A stretch of DNA of 62,289 nt, taken from positions 1 to 62,289 of the forward strand of contig UQLN01000027.1 of NCBI GenBank assembly GCA_900541965.1. Reading direction: 5' to 3'. A program made the translations under genes and the position numbers. The notes beneath the pieces were generated by a model. The model did no database searches. It saw only the letters and a program-made list of their open reading frames with translations, and was not told where the DNA came from. The stretch comes from an uncultured Parabacteroides sp. GTDB taxonomy: Bacteria > Bacteroidota > Bacteroidia > Bacteroidales > Tannerellaceae. Below are positions 52,624-62,042 of the stretch, piece after piece; positions within the stretch are counted from its first letter, which is position 1, and the number at the start of each line of letters is the position of its first letter.

Positions 52624-55600
52624 TTATGCAATGCCGTAAGTGGCGCTATATTGGTTGATATACTGTTGTGAAATACGTGTTTGGATAAACTTGTAATCGT
52701 CCATCTCCGGCTTAATCTGTGGGAAATGATACAAGCATCCATTGATAAGGGCCATCACCGTACGATTAAAATAAGCATCCTTTTTTAGAATGTCATTACG
52801 GTCGTAGACTTTGGCATCCACATCCTCTTTTATAATGTTGAGAATGGCCGCAATCTCTTCGTCAAGGAAAGAAAACATCGGCTTTTGTCCTTTCTCCTCC
52901 CTCTGTTTATTTACTTCTCGTATGCGTTTGTGTACACGGGCAAATTTTTCATCGCCCTTATACTTTTTCATCAATGCATTATTCCGCTTTTGTAGGTCTT
53001 GCAGACGAACTATAATTTCATCCAATGCTTGGGTTTCCTCATTAAACTTAGCAATGGAATCAATTACAAATCCGTGTTCTTTAAACCGCTCCATAAAAGC
53101 ATCACGCAACGATATGAACTCTGGATCGTCTTGGTCAAAGTTCTGCGTAAATGAAGTAATTGTTCGTTGCCATTTTTCTTTGAGTTCTATTCCCCCTGAT
53201 ATTAAGTGCATTTCTTCTTGCCCTATTTTAGAAAAAGTAAACTCAATATCCATCATCGCTTCATTGATTAGCGTTTTTGTTTCTTCCCCTACGCTAAACG
53301 CTTCCTTTTGATTGATGATGCCAATACGCCTTTGTACTTCGGATAACAGTTGTGGCAGTTTGGTAATTTCAAGTTTAGCAAATTGCTCTTTCATATCCTC
53401 ATCGCCAAAAGTACGCACGATATTAGCCATGTTCTTAGCTGCCTCTAACGCCTGTTTCAAGTCAAGCAGCACAGCCTTATCTTCTTCCGTTGAAATTTCA
53501 GAGGAAAACTCTTCTGCATTGTCATAGGAATAATCAAAAAGAGTCTGACGCACCTGTTTCATTTGCTTCAAAATCTCTTCTTTATCCTCTATGACTTGAG
53601 TAAATGTATCGGTAACAGCTTCTTCACCTGTCTCATCCACATCGTTAAACCGATTCAACTCTTGCAAATACGCTTCATTCGTTTCTTGAAAATTACGTTT
53701 AATATCGGCAAAATCAATGACAAAACCGTAACGCATCCCCGGATAAGGACGGTTTACACGAGTAATAGCTTGAAGCAAATTATGGTCTTTCAATTTACGA
53801 CCAAAGTATAAACGCTTCAAACGAGGTGCATCAAAACCAGTCAGAAGCATATTGAAGACAATGAGAATATCCACCGTCATATTCTTCTTAAAGTCCTTGA
53901 CTATTTGCTTCCTCGTTTCTTTGTCATCTGTATCATGAAGAATGATTCCGGCTTTCAGCGGTCTATACTTTGATTTGTAATCCACCTCAGGTTCACCCAC
54001 GATAAACGAACCATCAGGAAGTTTAATCTTGATGGGCTTCGGTTGGTATTTTTGCCATTCCTCTTGGAATACATCATAAAGTCGTCGAGCCTGCTCGCTA
54101 GTTTCGCAGATAACCATACCGCCTAAAGTGTCATCCCCTTGTATTTTTCGGAATTCTTTCAAATCCGTCATGATATAACGAGCCAACTCGTTTACATAAC
54201 TCGGATGCTCTATGATTTCCGATTTGCGGATGTCTTTCTTCTGTACTAATGTCTCTAGTTTGTCGTACACATCCGAAAGACGTTCCTTATATGATGTTTC
54301 AATATCTTCACGAATGATTTTCAGCGTATAACCATCCGCAATGGATTTATCGTAATAATAAGTGTGCAGATAGTTTCCGAACACTTTACAACTGGCACGT
54401 TCTTCCTTCAATAGCGGAGTACCTGTAAGTGCAATTTTTATTGCATCAGTGTCCGCATCAAACAGATTGGCAAGGAAACAGCCACCGGGTTTATACCCAC
54501 GATGTGCTTCGTCAAGAATAAAGATACGTTGAAGGTTGGTAGCATAGTCGTTGATACGTACTTTTTCTTTATCCTCCGCAAAGCGTTGTATATTTACTAC
54601 CGTTATTTCAGCCTGACCACTTACCCCCTGCTGTGCTTGATTACTACGGAATTGCGCCATCAATTCAGCCCTTGAATTAGCAGTCGATACTACCAATCCA
54701 CGAGCTTCAAACTCTTGTGTAGCTTGTTCTAACAAATCGAGGCGGTCAACTATGAAATAGAATTTAGCCACCTTGTTCTGTTTAGAATAGAAATCGTTGA
54801 GAATAAATGTCAAGTAATAAGACAGGGCCGTTTTTCCACTACCTTGTGTATGCCATACCACACCAGATTTTACACCCTCGGCCAGTTTCTTGCGAATAGC
54901 CAATGATGCAAACAATTGTTGGTAACGCATGACATGTTTTTGGTCGGTAGATTCAATCTTTCCATCTACCTCTCGTTCCATTCTAACATATGCTATACCG
55001 TATTTAATAATATACAGTAAACGTTCCGGTGAACACATGGAAGTCAGCATCCTATTAGTAGGCGTATTGAAATCGAGATTGGTTTGATATTCTGGGCTTG
55101 TATGAATGACTTGACAATTATAATCTGATAATATCTGTTTTTCCGCTGTCTTGTCAATGTCCTTATATGGATAATCACGATGGAAAGGTGCAATCTTTTG
55201 TGCAGACAGATTTTCTTCACGGAAACAGTTAAAGGGAGAATATGAGCGTGCTCCAGTACAATAGAAAGCCCCTTGTATGGGTACAATGCCACCAAGTGCA
55301 TCATATTCCATATTGTTGCTAAATATCATTAACTGCGTGATATTAATGAAACGACGGAACTTCTTATTTGGAAAACGTTCTTTGTTCATTCGTGCGCTCT
55401 CCGCCAACATTCCACCCTGATTGTTGGGCTTCTTCACTTCTACAAAGCAAAGTGGCAAGCCATTCACAAACAAAGTAATATCAGGTCGAAACTCATCTTG
55501 TCCGTTCTTACAAGTAAATTCGGCTGTGAAATGAAAGGTATTGTTTCCGATATTGTCGAAGTCAATCAACTTTACAGGAGATACGGCTTTCAGACGGTTA

Positions 55601-55854
55601 TAAAACCCACGACCGAGGTCATCATCATTCAGTTCCTTACGAATATCTTTCAAGACTTGAAGATACTCACCCTCATGTTCAGGATTCAGTCTTTTGAACT
55701 GCTGCTCAAAAATTGGCAATAGAATATTCGTATCACCGTCATATACAGTGCTATTCTTATCTTCGCTCAACTTACCGAAGTAAGTATATCCTATTCGAGT
55801 AAGATGAACCATTGCAGGCATCTGTACCCGTGTAGCCTCCGAGAATTGCTTCAT
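52624..55854 (-). CDS. hsdR: Type I restriction endonuclease subunit
   Basis: A 1076-residue translocase-nuclease. The N-terminal PD-(D/E)xK nuclease has EFRPDITLF and CFVEVKKP (about 122-141). The SF2 helicase motor has TQGSGKTALSY (Walker A, about 337), DEAHRG and the motif VI-like ITRVNRPYPG. The C-terminal helical region binds HsdM. All catalytic parts appear intact. Its start is 1 bp from the XRE gene stop, so translation is coupled. Confidence 0.95.
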   Translation of the reverse strand: MKQFSEATRVQMPAMVHLTRIGYTYFGKLSEDKNSTVYDGDTNILLPIFEQQFKRLNPEHEGEYLQVLKDIRKELNDDDLGRGFYNRLKAVSPVKLIDFDNIGNNTFHFTAEFTCKNGQDEFRPDITLFVNGLPLCFVEVKKPNNQGGMLAESARMNKERFPNKKFRRFINITQLMIFSNNMEYDALGGIVPIQGAFYCTGARSYSPFNCFREENLSAQKIAPFHRDYPYKDIDKTAEKQILSDYNCQVIHTSPEYQTNLDFNTPTNRMLTSMCSPERLLYIIKYGIAYVRMEREVDGKIESTDQKHVMRYQQLFASLAIRKKLAEGVKSGVVWHTQGSGKTALSYYLTFILNDFYSKQNKVAKFYFIVDRLDLLEQATQEFEARGLVVSTANSRAELMAQFRSNQAQQGVSGQAEITVVNIQRFAEDKEKVRINDYATNLQRIFILDEAHRGYKPGGCFLANLFDADTDAIKIALTGTPLLKEERASCKVFGNYLHTYYYDKSIADGYTLKIIREDIETSYKERLSDVYDKLETLVQKKDIRKSEIIEHPSYVNELARYIMTDLKEFRKIQGDDTLGGMVICETSEQARRLYDVFQEEWQKYQPKPIKIKLPDGSFIVGEPEVDYKSKYRPLKAGIILHDTDDKETRKQIVKDFKKNMTVDILIVFNMLLTGFDAPRLKRLYFGRKLKDHNLLQAITRVNRPYPGMRYGFVIDFADIKRNFQETNEAYLQELNRFNDVDETGEEAVTDTFTQVIEDKEEILKQMKQVRQTLFDYSYDNAEEFSSEISTEEDKAVLLDLKQALEAAKNMANIVRTFGDEDMKEQFAKLEITKLPQLLSEVQRRIGIINQKEAFSVGEETKTLINEAMMDIEFTFSKIGQEEMHLISGGIELKEKWQRTITSFTQNFDQDDPEFISLRDAFMERFKEHGFVIDSIAKFNEETQALDEIIVRLQDLQKRNNALMKKYKGDEKFARVHKRIREVNKQREEKGQKPMFSFLDEEIAAILNIIKEDVDAKVYDRNDILKKDAYFNRTVMALINGCLYHFPQIKPEMDDYKFIQTRISQQYINQYSATYGIA

Positions 55855-55855
55855 G

Positions 55856-56059
55856 TCACCTATCCTTTTTGTCGGTTATCAAATCCTTTAAATCCACTTG
55901 TAGTATCTCTGCTATCTCTTGTAAGGTCTCCAAATTAGGCTGAATCCGATTACATGCATAGGCATTTACCATACTGAAACTCTTATCAAGTTTCTTCGCC
56001 AACCATGTTTGAGAAATACCTTTTTCCAAAAGGACAGCCTTTATTCTATTCAGTTTCAT
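55856..56059 (-). CDS. XRE-type regulator of the hsd operon
   Basis: A 67-residue helix-turn-helix protein (GISQTWLAKKLDKSFSMVNAYACN as the HTH, residues about 14-37). Such a small C-protein-like regulator in front of hsdR probably times restriction after modification. A -7 box and palindrome upstream (56082-56110) are candidate autoregulatory sites. Confidence 0.85.
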   Translation of the reverse strand: MKLNRIKAVLLEKGISQTWLAKKLDKSFSMVNAYACNRIQPNLETLQEIAEILQVDLKDLITDKKDR

Positions 56060-56081
56060 TCTTTAATTTAATTTTGTAGAG

Positions 56082-56089
56082 CAAATATA
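56082..56089 (-). promoter_or_regulatory. Promoter -7 box for the hsd operon
   Basis: The minus strand reads TATATTTG, 23 bp before the XRE ATG at 56059. Confidence 0.5.
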
Positions 56090-56090
56090 G

Positions 56091-56110
56091 CGAATTATAT
56101 TCGATAATCG
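56091..56110. promoter_or_regulatory. Candidate XRE operator
   Basis: CGAAT-TAT-ATTCG (56091-56103) is a perfect dyad and overlaps CGAT-A-ATCG (56102-56110). Both sit between the divergent promoters, where the XRE protein could repress both. Confidence 0.45.
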
Positions 56111-56122
56111 GGATCGTTTTTG

Positions 56123-56130
56123 TACTTTTG
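56123..56130 (+). promoter_or_regulatory. Promoter -7 box for the antitoxin remnant
   Basis: TACTTTTG matches TAnnTTTG, 53 bp before the ATG at 56184. Confidence 0.4.
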
Positions 56131-56183
56131 TATCATACGTAGCTCAATTTTGGGCATAAAACTCAAAAAGAACAAATAAGATC

Positions 56184-56424
56184 ATGCATATATTTGACGA
56201 ATACTTAAATGATGAAAACGTAGATAAACGTGAACGTGCCAAACTTTGGCGAACATCTATTGGTTTACAGGCTGTTGATAATCTCACGGTTTCAGGCTTC
56301 CTTATTGAAATGGCACGTAAACATATAGAGGGAGAAATATCAATTAGAGGGAGAAATATCAATGGATGAAGTCAATAAAATGATAGAAGAGCATTACGCA
56401 CAAAAACAACTAAGAAATGACTAA
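56184..56424 (+). pseudogene. VbhA-like Fic antitoxin broken by a 19-bp tandem duplication
   Basis: The first 52 codons read like a VbhA-family Fic antitoxin (KRERAKLWRTSIGLQAVDN, then ARKHIEGEIS). At 56326-56344 and 56345-56363 the same 19 bases occur twice in tandem, which shifts the frame and ends it at 56369. Removing one copy restores IEGEIS-MDEVNKMIEEHYAQ and a stop at 56424, the expected family ending. The intact length would be about 73 residues. Either a broken gene or one that can be switched by slippage. No Fic toxin is next to it. Confidence 0.75.
56326..56363 (+). repeat. Exact 19-bp tandem duplication
   Basis: Two adjacent identical 19-base copies (TAGAGGGAGAAATATCAAT). Nineteen is not a multiple of three, so the antitoxin frame is shifted. 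Confidence 0.95.
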
Positions 56425-56527
56425 AATGCTCACATACAATATTGTTGCATTTCAGTTATTCGATATTTTCGAATGGCTAAAAGATCAGAATCATCACACT
56501 GATATAGTAAAAAGTTACACCGAATAA
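56417..56527 (+). CDS. 36-residue frame after the antitoxin, possible toxin remnant
   Basis: A short frame (MTKMLTYNIVAF start) overlaps the antitoxin stop by 8 bp, as a translationally coupled toxin gene would. It ends after 36 codons with no Fic motif. It may be the start of a lost toxin or chance. Confidence 0.2.
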   Translation: MTKMLTYNIVAFQLFDIFEWLKDQNHHTDIVKSYTE

Positions 56528-56741
56528 GTAATAACCCTCATAATAGTTTAGTTTATACTTCAATCGGGATGAATTTGTGCATTCATTGAGTTGACAGACT
56601 ATCTGTCATCCTGAGCGCAGTCGAAGGATCTCCTCCCTTGCTCTTGCGTCGAGATGCACAAACAGATACCGAGAAAAGTATAAATATTGGTTAGCTCATC
56701 TATTCCCGAATAGGTATCTAAAAATTTAAATAAATATCAAA
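56528..56741 (+). other. Structured leader before the primase-RT operon
   Basis: No gene is seen. TTTGTGCAT (56574-56582) pairs with ATGCACAAA (56654-56662) around a 71-base interior. The interior holds GACAGA/TCTGTC (56593-56607) and the string TCATCCTGAGCGCAGTCG, which recalls a dispersed bacterial repeat. AGATACC (56664-56670) pairs with GGTATCT (56713-56719). It could be a non-coding RNA or only a repeat element. Confidence 0.35.
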
Positions 56742-57782
56742 ATGAGAATACCGGATGAAATAATTAGACAACTTCACGAAATTAACTGTGAAGATGCTGC
56801 CAAACGCTTTGGACTTGATGTCAAAAAACATATGGCTCATTGTTTTAAGCATAATGACCGTATTGCAAGTCTTGGCTTTAGAAATAATCATTGGAAATGC
56901 TTTTCATGCGATATAGGTGGAGACGCAATAACTTTTATTCAAGAAAAATTTTCAGTATCTTTCGTTGAGGCTTGTATAATTCTGGCTAATGAATATGGTG
57001 TTCACATCCCTTCTGTTGAAAGACGGTCTGCAAAATGGAAAGATTCTGTTATAAATCTACCACGAAGGGAATCAACTAATGACGTTTCACCTCTTTTCGA
57101 TCGAGAGGTTGCTGAATTTATAATGGAACACACAACCCTGACAAAGGCCGGAATTAATTTTTTACGAAGTCAGAGAAACATTAAAAGTGATGTAATTGAG
57201 TTCTCCAAGATTCATTCTATTGATGGCGTGAATAGTTTAAAAGATATAATACAAGTTCGATTCGGAATAGATCGATTAAAAACAGCGAAGATTTTAACAT
57301 CAAATGGAAAATATCTAACTATTGATGCACCCTCATTAATCATTCCTTACTATGATGAGAGTAATAATCTAATAAGTTTGCAGACTCGATATTTGGGAAA
57401 AGATAATCCAGATTTTCACATACCAAGATTTAAAAGAATATGTGGCTCATCAATTAGATTATATAACCTCCCTATTTTGAAATCAATGCAACATGGTGCA
57501 AGACTTTTTATTACTGAGGGCATAACTGACTGTTTAGCCATGTTATCAGTAGGTTATAATAGTGTAGCACTTCCTAGTGCGACTTCGTTACCAACTGAAG
57601 ACCTTACCAAACTAAAAAGCTATAATCTTTATATGATAGCTGACCAAGATAAGGCAGGAAATGATGCTTTCATAAAGTTATATCGACTTATGCTCAGATT
57701 CGGGTGCGAAGTAAAAAGAATTAAACTTCCAAGCGGTGTTAAAGATTTTTGCGATTATTATCTAAAGACTACAAAGGATTAA
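56742..57782 (+). CDS. DnaG-like primase with CHC2 zinc finger and Toprim domain
   Basis: A 346-residue protein. The CHC2 zinc finger has C34, H37, C53 and C56 (AHCFKHND, WKCFSCDIGGDAITFI). The Toprim part has LFITEGITDCLA (catalytic Glu259) and MIADQDKAG (D301, D303). There is no DnaB-binding C-terminus, so it is a minimal primase. It is the first of three tightly spaced genes ending in a reverse transcriptase, and lies apart from the element's own DUF3987/Toprim replication pair. A role in nucleic-acid synthesis with the RT is an inference. Confidence 0.85.
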   Translation: MRIPDEIIRQLHEINCEDAAKRFGLDVKKHMAHCFKHNDRIASLGFRNNHWKCFSCDIGGDAITFIQEKFSVSFVEACIILANEYGVHIPSVERRSAKWKDSVINLPRRESTNDVSPLFDREVAEFIMEHTTLTKAGINFLRSQRNIKSDVIEFSKIHSIDGVNSLKDIIQVRFGIDRLKTAKILTSNGKYLTIDAPSLIIPYYDESNNLISLQTRYLGKDNPDFHIPRFKRICGSSIRLYNLPILKSMQHGARLFITEGITDCLAMLSVGYNSVALPSATSLPTEDLTKLKSYNLYMIADQDKAGNDAFIKLYRLMLRFGCEVKRIKLPSGVKDFCDYYLKTTKD

Positions 57783-57787
57783 ACAAT

Positions 57788-58465
57788 ATGGAAAACATAT
57801 ACCCCAGCAATCTCGAACAAGTTTTATTTAAGGACTTGAATAGAGAGGTGTTATACAAATTGTTCATCAATAGTAATGCCCAATCAATGAATGTAGATGA
57901 GATAGGTATGATTGATGAAGAAGTACAGTCATCGCCTAAAGAGAGAGAGGTAAGACATAGAGTAGAGAAGCTATTATTCTTGAATTTATTGATGGATTAT
58001 GATTTGGAAAATCAGATAGAGCGAAGGAAAAACGCCAAGTATGATTATATGAACGGCCTTCTTCTATACATTGCTTCGAATCATCATTTCAAATATGGGT
58101 TTGGATATTTTAAAGACAACATACAATCATTTGATAATATGCTTGGGCAATGGTGTAAATTCCTGAACGCAGTTATATCAGACATCAAGGTTCTTCCTAT
58201 TATCAAACTGGACCAGCAGATCGCTGTTGAATTTGGAGAAATTCTTAATATTACGTTATCAAAGGATGTTATTTACAATGTGAATATTAACATGGATAAC
58301 TTTGATAGGTTATTTAGAGAAATGCCCCCAAAATACGACTTTTGTATAAGAGTTGATAAGGGTACATTTGAGTGTGGCAAAAGCGATGGGAGCGGACTAC
58401 AGAGCGACTTATATAAGGCATTCTCAGAGCTTAATCGATTAATACAGACATTATCGTCAAAATAA
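57788..58465 (+). CDS. Unrecognised middle protein of the primase-RT operon
   Basis: A 225-residue protein, mostly helical, with no motif I recognise. The N-terminal half is charged (SSPKEREVRHRVEKLLFLNLLMDYDLENQIERRKN). The C-terminal half has beta-like stretches (ITLSKDVIYNVNINMDNFDRLF). The ATG at 57788, 5 bp after the primase stop, is chosen over an in-frame ATG at 57749 that would overlap the primase. It lies 19 bp before the RT gene. An accessory or antitoxin role is possible but unproven. Confidence 0.7.
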   Translation: MENIYPSNLEQVLFKDLNREVLYKLFINSNAQSMNVDEIGMIDEEVQSSPKEREVRHRVEKLLFLNLLMDYDLENQIERRKNAKYDYMNGLLLYIASNHHFKYGFGYFKDNIQSFDNMLGQWCKFLNAVISDIKVLPIIKLDQQIAVEFGEILNITLSKDVIYNVNINMDNFDRLFREMPPKYDFCIRVDKGTFECGKSDGSGLQSDLYKAFSELNRLIQTLSSK

Positions 58466-58484
58466 AATTAGTACACATAGAATT

Positions 58485-61400
58485 ATGAGCACCAAATTAA
58501 GAGAACAAATACTATCAGAGGAGAATATCTATAAGGCAATTTTTGCTATGGAGTCATATATATCAGAGCGTGATTTGCTTAGCCCCGAAGATCTGGATAC
58601 ATTTCTTCGGCTAAGGGATAAATATGACTTTAATGGCATTGTTTCTGATACTATTGAAAAATGTAAGAAAACTCTAACCCAATTACTTGACGATGAAAAT
58701 GAATTGCTAGAAGTCAATGTTTTCTTTAAAATCAAGAAACTGAGTTCCGAAGGAAATACAGTTGTGGAGTATCGCCCATTGCACACGGCTAGCCTCGTCA
58801 ATCAGATTTGTATGGCATCAATGCTTATGCCTTTAATGTTTGACGATTCTAATGGGAAACGGAATCTATCGGAATTATCACGTATGCTACCTCATAATTT
58901 CTATGGTAATATTCCAAGTTGTAATATAGGTAGTATCTTTATGAATTGGACAGAGAAATACCGCCAATATTCTCAAATAGTAACGACTCGCTGTCGGGAA
59001 TATTCCAAGACACGCGAATATGATAAAGAAATAAGTTTTGACCTTAAAGACTTTTTCCCATCTATCAATCCTTTGAAGATTCTGAATTTTATTTGGAATG
59101 CTGTTTCGAGTAAATATAAAAACGATACTGATAAAAAGTGTCTGAAGACCATTATATCTAAACTTCTATATTTTAAAATTTCCGAGGAGAACCTCCGGGA
59201 ATGGAAAGATGTATATTATAAGGAACAACATAATAATGTAAAATCGGTTAACGGTTTCTATCCTGTCCGGGGAATAGCGCAAGGACTACCACAATCATAC
59301 TTTTTTGGTAATTTATGCATGATAGAAGTCGCTGATTGTATGAGTCATGTCGATAAATTAATGGATTCAGACTCGTATTTCTATGTGGATGATTCAGTCG
59401 TATTTGCCAAAAACATTAATTCGGATTTATTTGGAGAATTAATCCAAAGACTCAATAATTCGGTTACTGAAGCCAAAAAAGATTGGGAGGAATATCCAGT
59501 TATAGGTCAGGATTTACTGTCACAAGCAATGGATATAAATTATAACATACAGTTTCATCCTAATGGAAAGAGTACAATTTGTGATATAAATGACTCTTTT
59601 AAAGGTATGGATGGTCTGTTTCTAGTTCAACGACCTGTGTCAATGGGCGGATGGATAAAGGGAAATATTGATGAAGTTGACGATAACGTTGCCTTGAAAA
59701 AGCTAACGGCTTTACAGGATGTCGTTAATCTTGAGATAAATAAACTCCGTTCGAAAAGAACTAAACTTGGAGATAATTCTTATGGTGAAGAACGACTTAA
59801 GTGGCTCAGACGATACAAACGATATTTTCTATTTAGACAAAGAAAACTGCAAATTCTTTTGAATGGGAAATATGATAAGGAGCTAAAAGCGAAGTTCTAC
59901 GAAACATTCAAAATTGACGATGTTACATCTCAGGACAAGACTTCAAAAGAACTAATTAATGCTTTATTTGAGGTCTTTGAGGAAGAAATATTCAAATCTG
60001 AATTTGAGTTGATTCTAAGAGATATGCCTTTCAGTGAAAAAAAAGGTTTCTGCGCCAAAATTCAACAATATGATATCGCTCTGTCAAAATATAATTGCAG
60101 CACTCATAGGTCTGATAAATACTTGTATTACCATAGAATCAGTTCGATGTTATGCAGTGCAGATGTTGCCACTGTGGACGAATATGAATCCCTTTCGCGT
60201 GTTGTGCGAAGTGTACGTCCTTTCCGTAACTCTGAAAGATTTGTTGAGGCTATAAAGAATACATCTTATAATGCCAATGATGTGTGGGAATTGTTCCCAT
60301 TCCTAAATTTAATCACAGGAGTGTCTGATTCCGGAAATCCATGTCTTAATTCAAAAACAGGATTTCCTTCTTGGTGCGAGTTTGTTTTCAGAAATTCAGA
60401 GAACTTCAGACGTAAAATTTTGAATTGCTGTTTCTCATTCGCTTGCAACATTCAATCTGGAGATAATCTATCAATTTTGAGGTCTGACATTAAGCCAATA
60501 AAATACTATGAGTTAAGAATTATTTCAATGCTCAGGAATTATCGTTTGAAAATTTGCGATTTCTTTGAGTTTGTGAGATCTCTTGATCCAAAAGATTTGA
60601 ACGAGAGGATGGATATAGATCTCGGAATTCTTGAAGGGCTCGGTATATACCGGCAAAAGATTCAAGATCCTGAAAAGATTGACCGATTAATCCAAACACA
60701 TAGACTTGTTAAAAGCCTTTGGCATAATGGTTCCAAATTCTTGAATGCTTATACATTACACAATCACGAACACGCTATCAATCTAATAAAGAATGTAGTT
60801 AGGCTCGTGAATAATGTGGATTTTTTGAATTTGAAGGCTAATGATTTCTTCTTGCTATTTAATGCGTGTTATCTACATGATATAAGCATGGTTATACATC
60901 CGAGTGTATCCTCGTTTAACGATTCTAATGTCAAGTCTGAACAATTAATCAGTAAGTGGCTTAATCGTATGTTGACATTTAACAAAAAAGTTGACAATGC
61001 CTATAAATCAAACAAATTCGCAATGGACGAGATTCATCGGATTAGGAAAGAGATGGGATTGTCTTTGATTGAGGTATTTCAAGATATTTTTGACTTCTTT
61101 GAGAACCGTGTGCGTGCACCTCACGCATATGAAAGTGCTATGTTTATCCGTCATTGGCAAGAAGATATGTTGTCTTTCCTATCAGAGCTTGAAGCTGAAA
61201 CAATAGCTACAATATCCGATAGTCATGGATGGAATACAACAGATGTATATGAAATGAAATCTTCAGCGAAGGAAGAGTTAATCAGCTTGAAGTACATGAT
61301 GATTCTCATACGTTTGGCAGACTTGCTCGACTTGGCAAATGATAGAATAGATTATTTCTTACTGAAGCAAAATCGTTCGCAGATGAGTCCGGTTTCACGA

Positions 61401-61910
61401 TACCATTGGATTTCCCATCTGATAACTGAGCGATATGAATTGGATGTTGATTACGAAATCATTAATGAAAAGGAACTAACAGATCAACCTATCCAAGAAC
61501 TGATACATCTTGATATTTTCTTAAATGCAGAGATTCTTGCAAATATAGAAGTGCATAAAGAGTGTTGCAGAGGATTTCAAGCAGAACTTACCAAACGTAG
61601 AAAAAATAAGATTCCAAAGAACGATACAGAATATAAATGCCTAGAATTTAAGGTAGGGAAAGTTCAAGAACCCTGCTGTTCAAATATGTGCAAACGAAAT
61701 GGAGATTCTCATAGTTGCCCATTCATTTGTCTATGGATGAGCGACAAGCATTGGTGGTTATTCTCTGAGCTTGGCAAACTCAAACATTATCTGAATTCCG
61801 TCAATTCAAAACTGATAAAATCAGATATTTCAGTTAGATTTTTCTATAATAATACCCACAAACTTGACTCTGAGTTTTTTGACGATGTTAAGAATTATCT
61901 GAGTAGATAA
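58485..61910 (+). CDS. Reverse transcriptase fused to an HD phosphohydrolase domain
   Basis: A 1141-residue protein. Reverse transcriptase motifs: A with D186 (SFDLKDFFPSI), B at 262-271 (RGIAQGLPQS), C at 300-303 (YVDD). The RT palm is followed by a helical region (about 410-740). An HD domain then has H759/H761/H763 (LHNHEH), H798-D799 (YLHDI), H914 (SDSHGW) and D946 (RLADLLD), matching the HD-CE type found in conflict systems. The C-terminus has a Cys cluster CCSNMC-x9-C (1064-1078). It most resembles UG/Abi-type defence RTs. No group II intron or retron parts are seen. Confidence 0.85.
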   Translation: MSTKLREQILSEENIYKAIFAMESYISERDLLSPEDLDTFLRLRDKYDFNGIVSDTIEKCKKTLTQLLDDENELLEVNVFFKIKKLSSEGNTVVEYRPLHTASLVNQICMASMLMPLMFDDSNGKRNLSELSRMLPHNFYGNIPSCNIGSIFMNWTEKYRQYSQIVTTRCREYSKTREYDKEISFDLKDFFPSINPLKILNFIWNAVSSKYKNDTDKKCLKTIISKLLYFKISEENLREWKDVYYKEQHNNVKSVNGFYPVRGIAQGLPQSYFFGNLCMIEVADCMSHVDKLMDSDSYFYVDDSVVFAKNINSDLFGELIQRLNNSVTEAKKDWEEYPVIGQDLLSQAMDINYNIQFHPNGKSTICDINDSFKGMDGLFLVQRPVSMGGWIKGNIDEVDDNVALKKLTALQDVVNLEINKLRSKRTKLGDNSYGEERLKWLRRYKRYFLFRQRKLQILLNGKYDKELKAKFYETFKIDDVTSQDKTSKELINALFEVFEEEIFKSEFELILRDMPFSEKKGFCAKIQQYDIALSKYNCSTHRSDKYLYYHRISSMLCSADVATVDEYESLSRVVRSVRPFRNSERFVEAIKNTSYNANDVWELFPFLNLITGVSDSGNPCLNSKTGFPSWCEFVFRNSENFRRKILNCCFSFACNIQSGDNLSILRSDIKPIKYYELRIISMLRNYRLKICDFFEFVRSLDPKDLNERMDIDLGILEGLGIYRQKIQDPEKIDRLIQTHRLVKSLWHNGSKFLNAYTLHNHEHAINLIKNVVRLVNNVDFLNLKANDFFLLFNACYLHDISMVIHPSVSSFNDSNVKSEQLISKWLNRMLTFNKKVDNAYKSNKFAMDEIHRIRKEMGLSLIEVFQDIFDFFENRVRAPHAYESAMFIRHWQEDMLSFLSELEAETIATISDSHGWNTTDVYEMKSSAKEELISLKYMMILIRLADLLDLANDRIDYFLLKQNRSQMSPVSRYHWISHLITERYELDVDYEIINEKELTDQPIQELIHLDIFLNAEILANIEVHKECCRGFQAELTKRRKNKIPKNDTEYKCLEFKVGKVQEPCCSNMCKRNGDSHSCPFICLWMSDKHWWLFSELGKLKHYLNSVNSKLIKSDISVRFFYNNTHKLDSEFFDDVKNYLSR

Positions 61911-62042
61911 GGTTATCGAAGTTTATTGCAAATCTTCGTGTTTGAAGCAGAAGCTGTTTCGTAATCAAGGAGCTTAGTCAATAAGTTATGAAATCAGGGA
62001 CTGAACCTATATCATTCATGTATAGATTCAGTCCTCATTAAA
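61911..62042. other. Region after the RT gene with a hairpin
   Basis: GACTGAACCTATA (61999-62011) pairs with 62021-62033 with one mismatch. No T-run is adjacent, so it is at most a weak terminator between the convergent genes. Confidence 0.4.

Noticed and set aside
58485..61910. Group II intron or retron reverse transcriptase
   Set aside because: No maturase/endonuclease domain, no msr-msd-like RNA or intron ends, and the protein is over 1100 residues with an HD domain.
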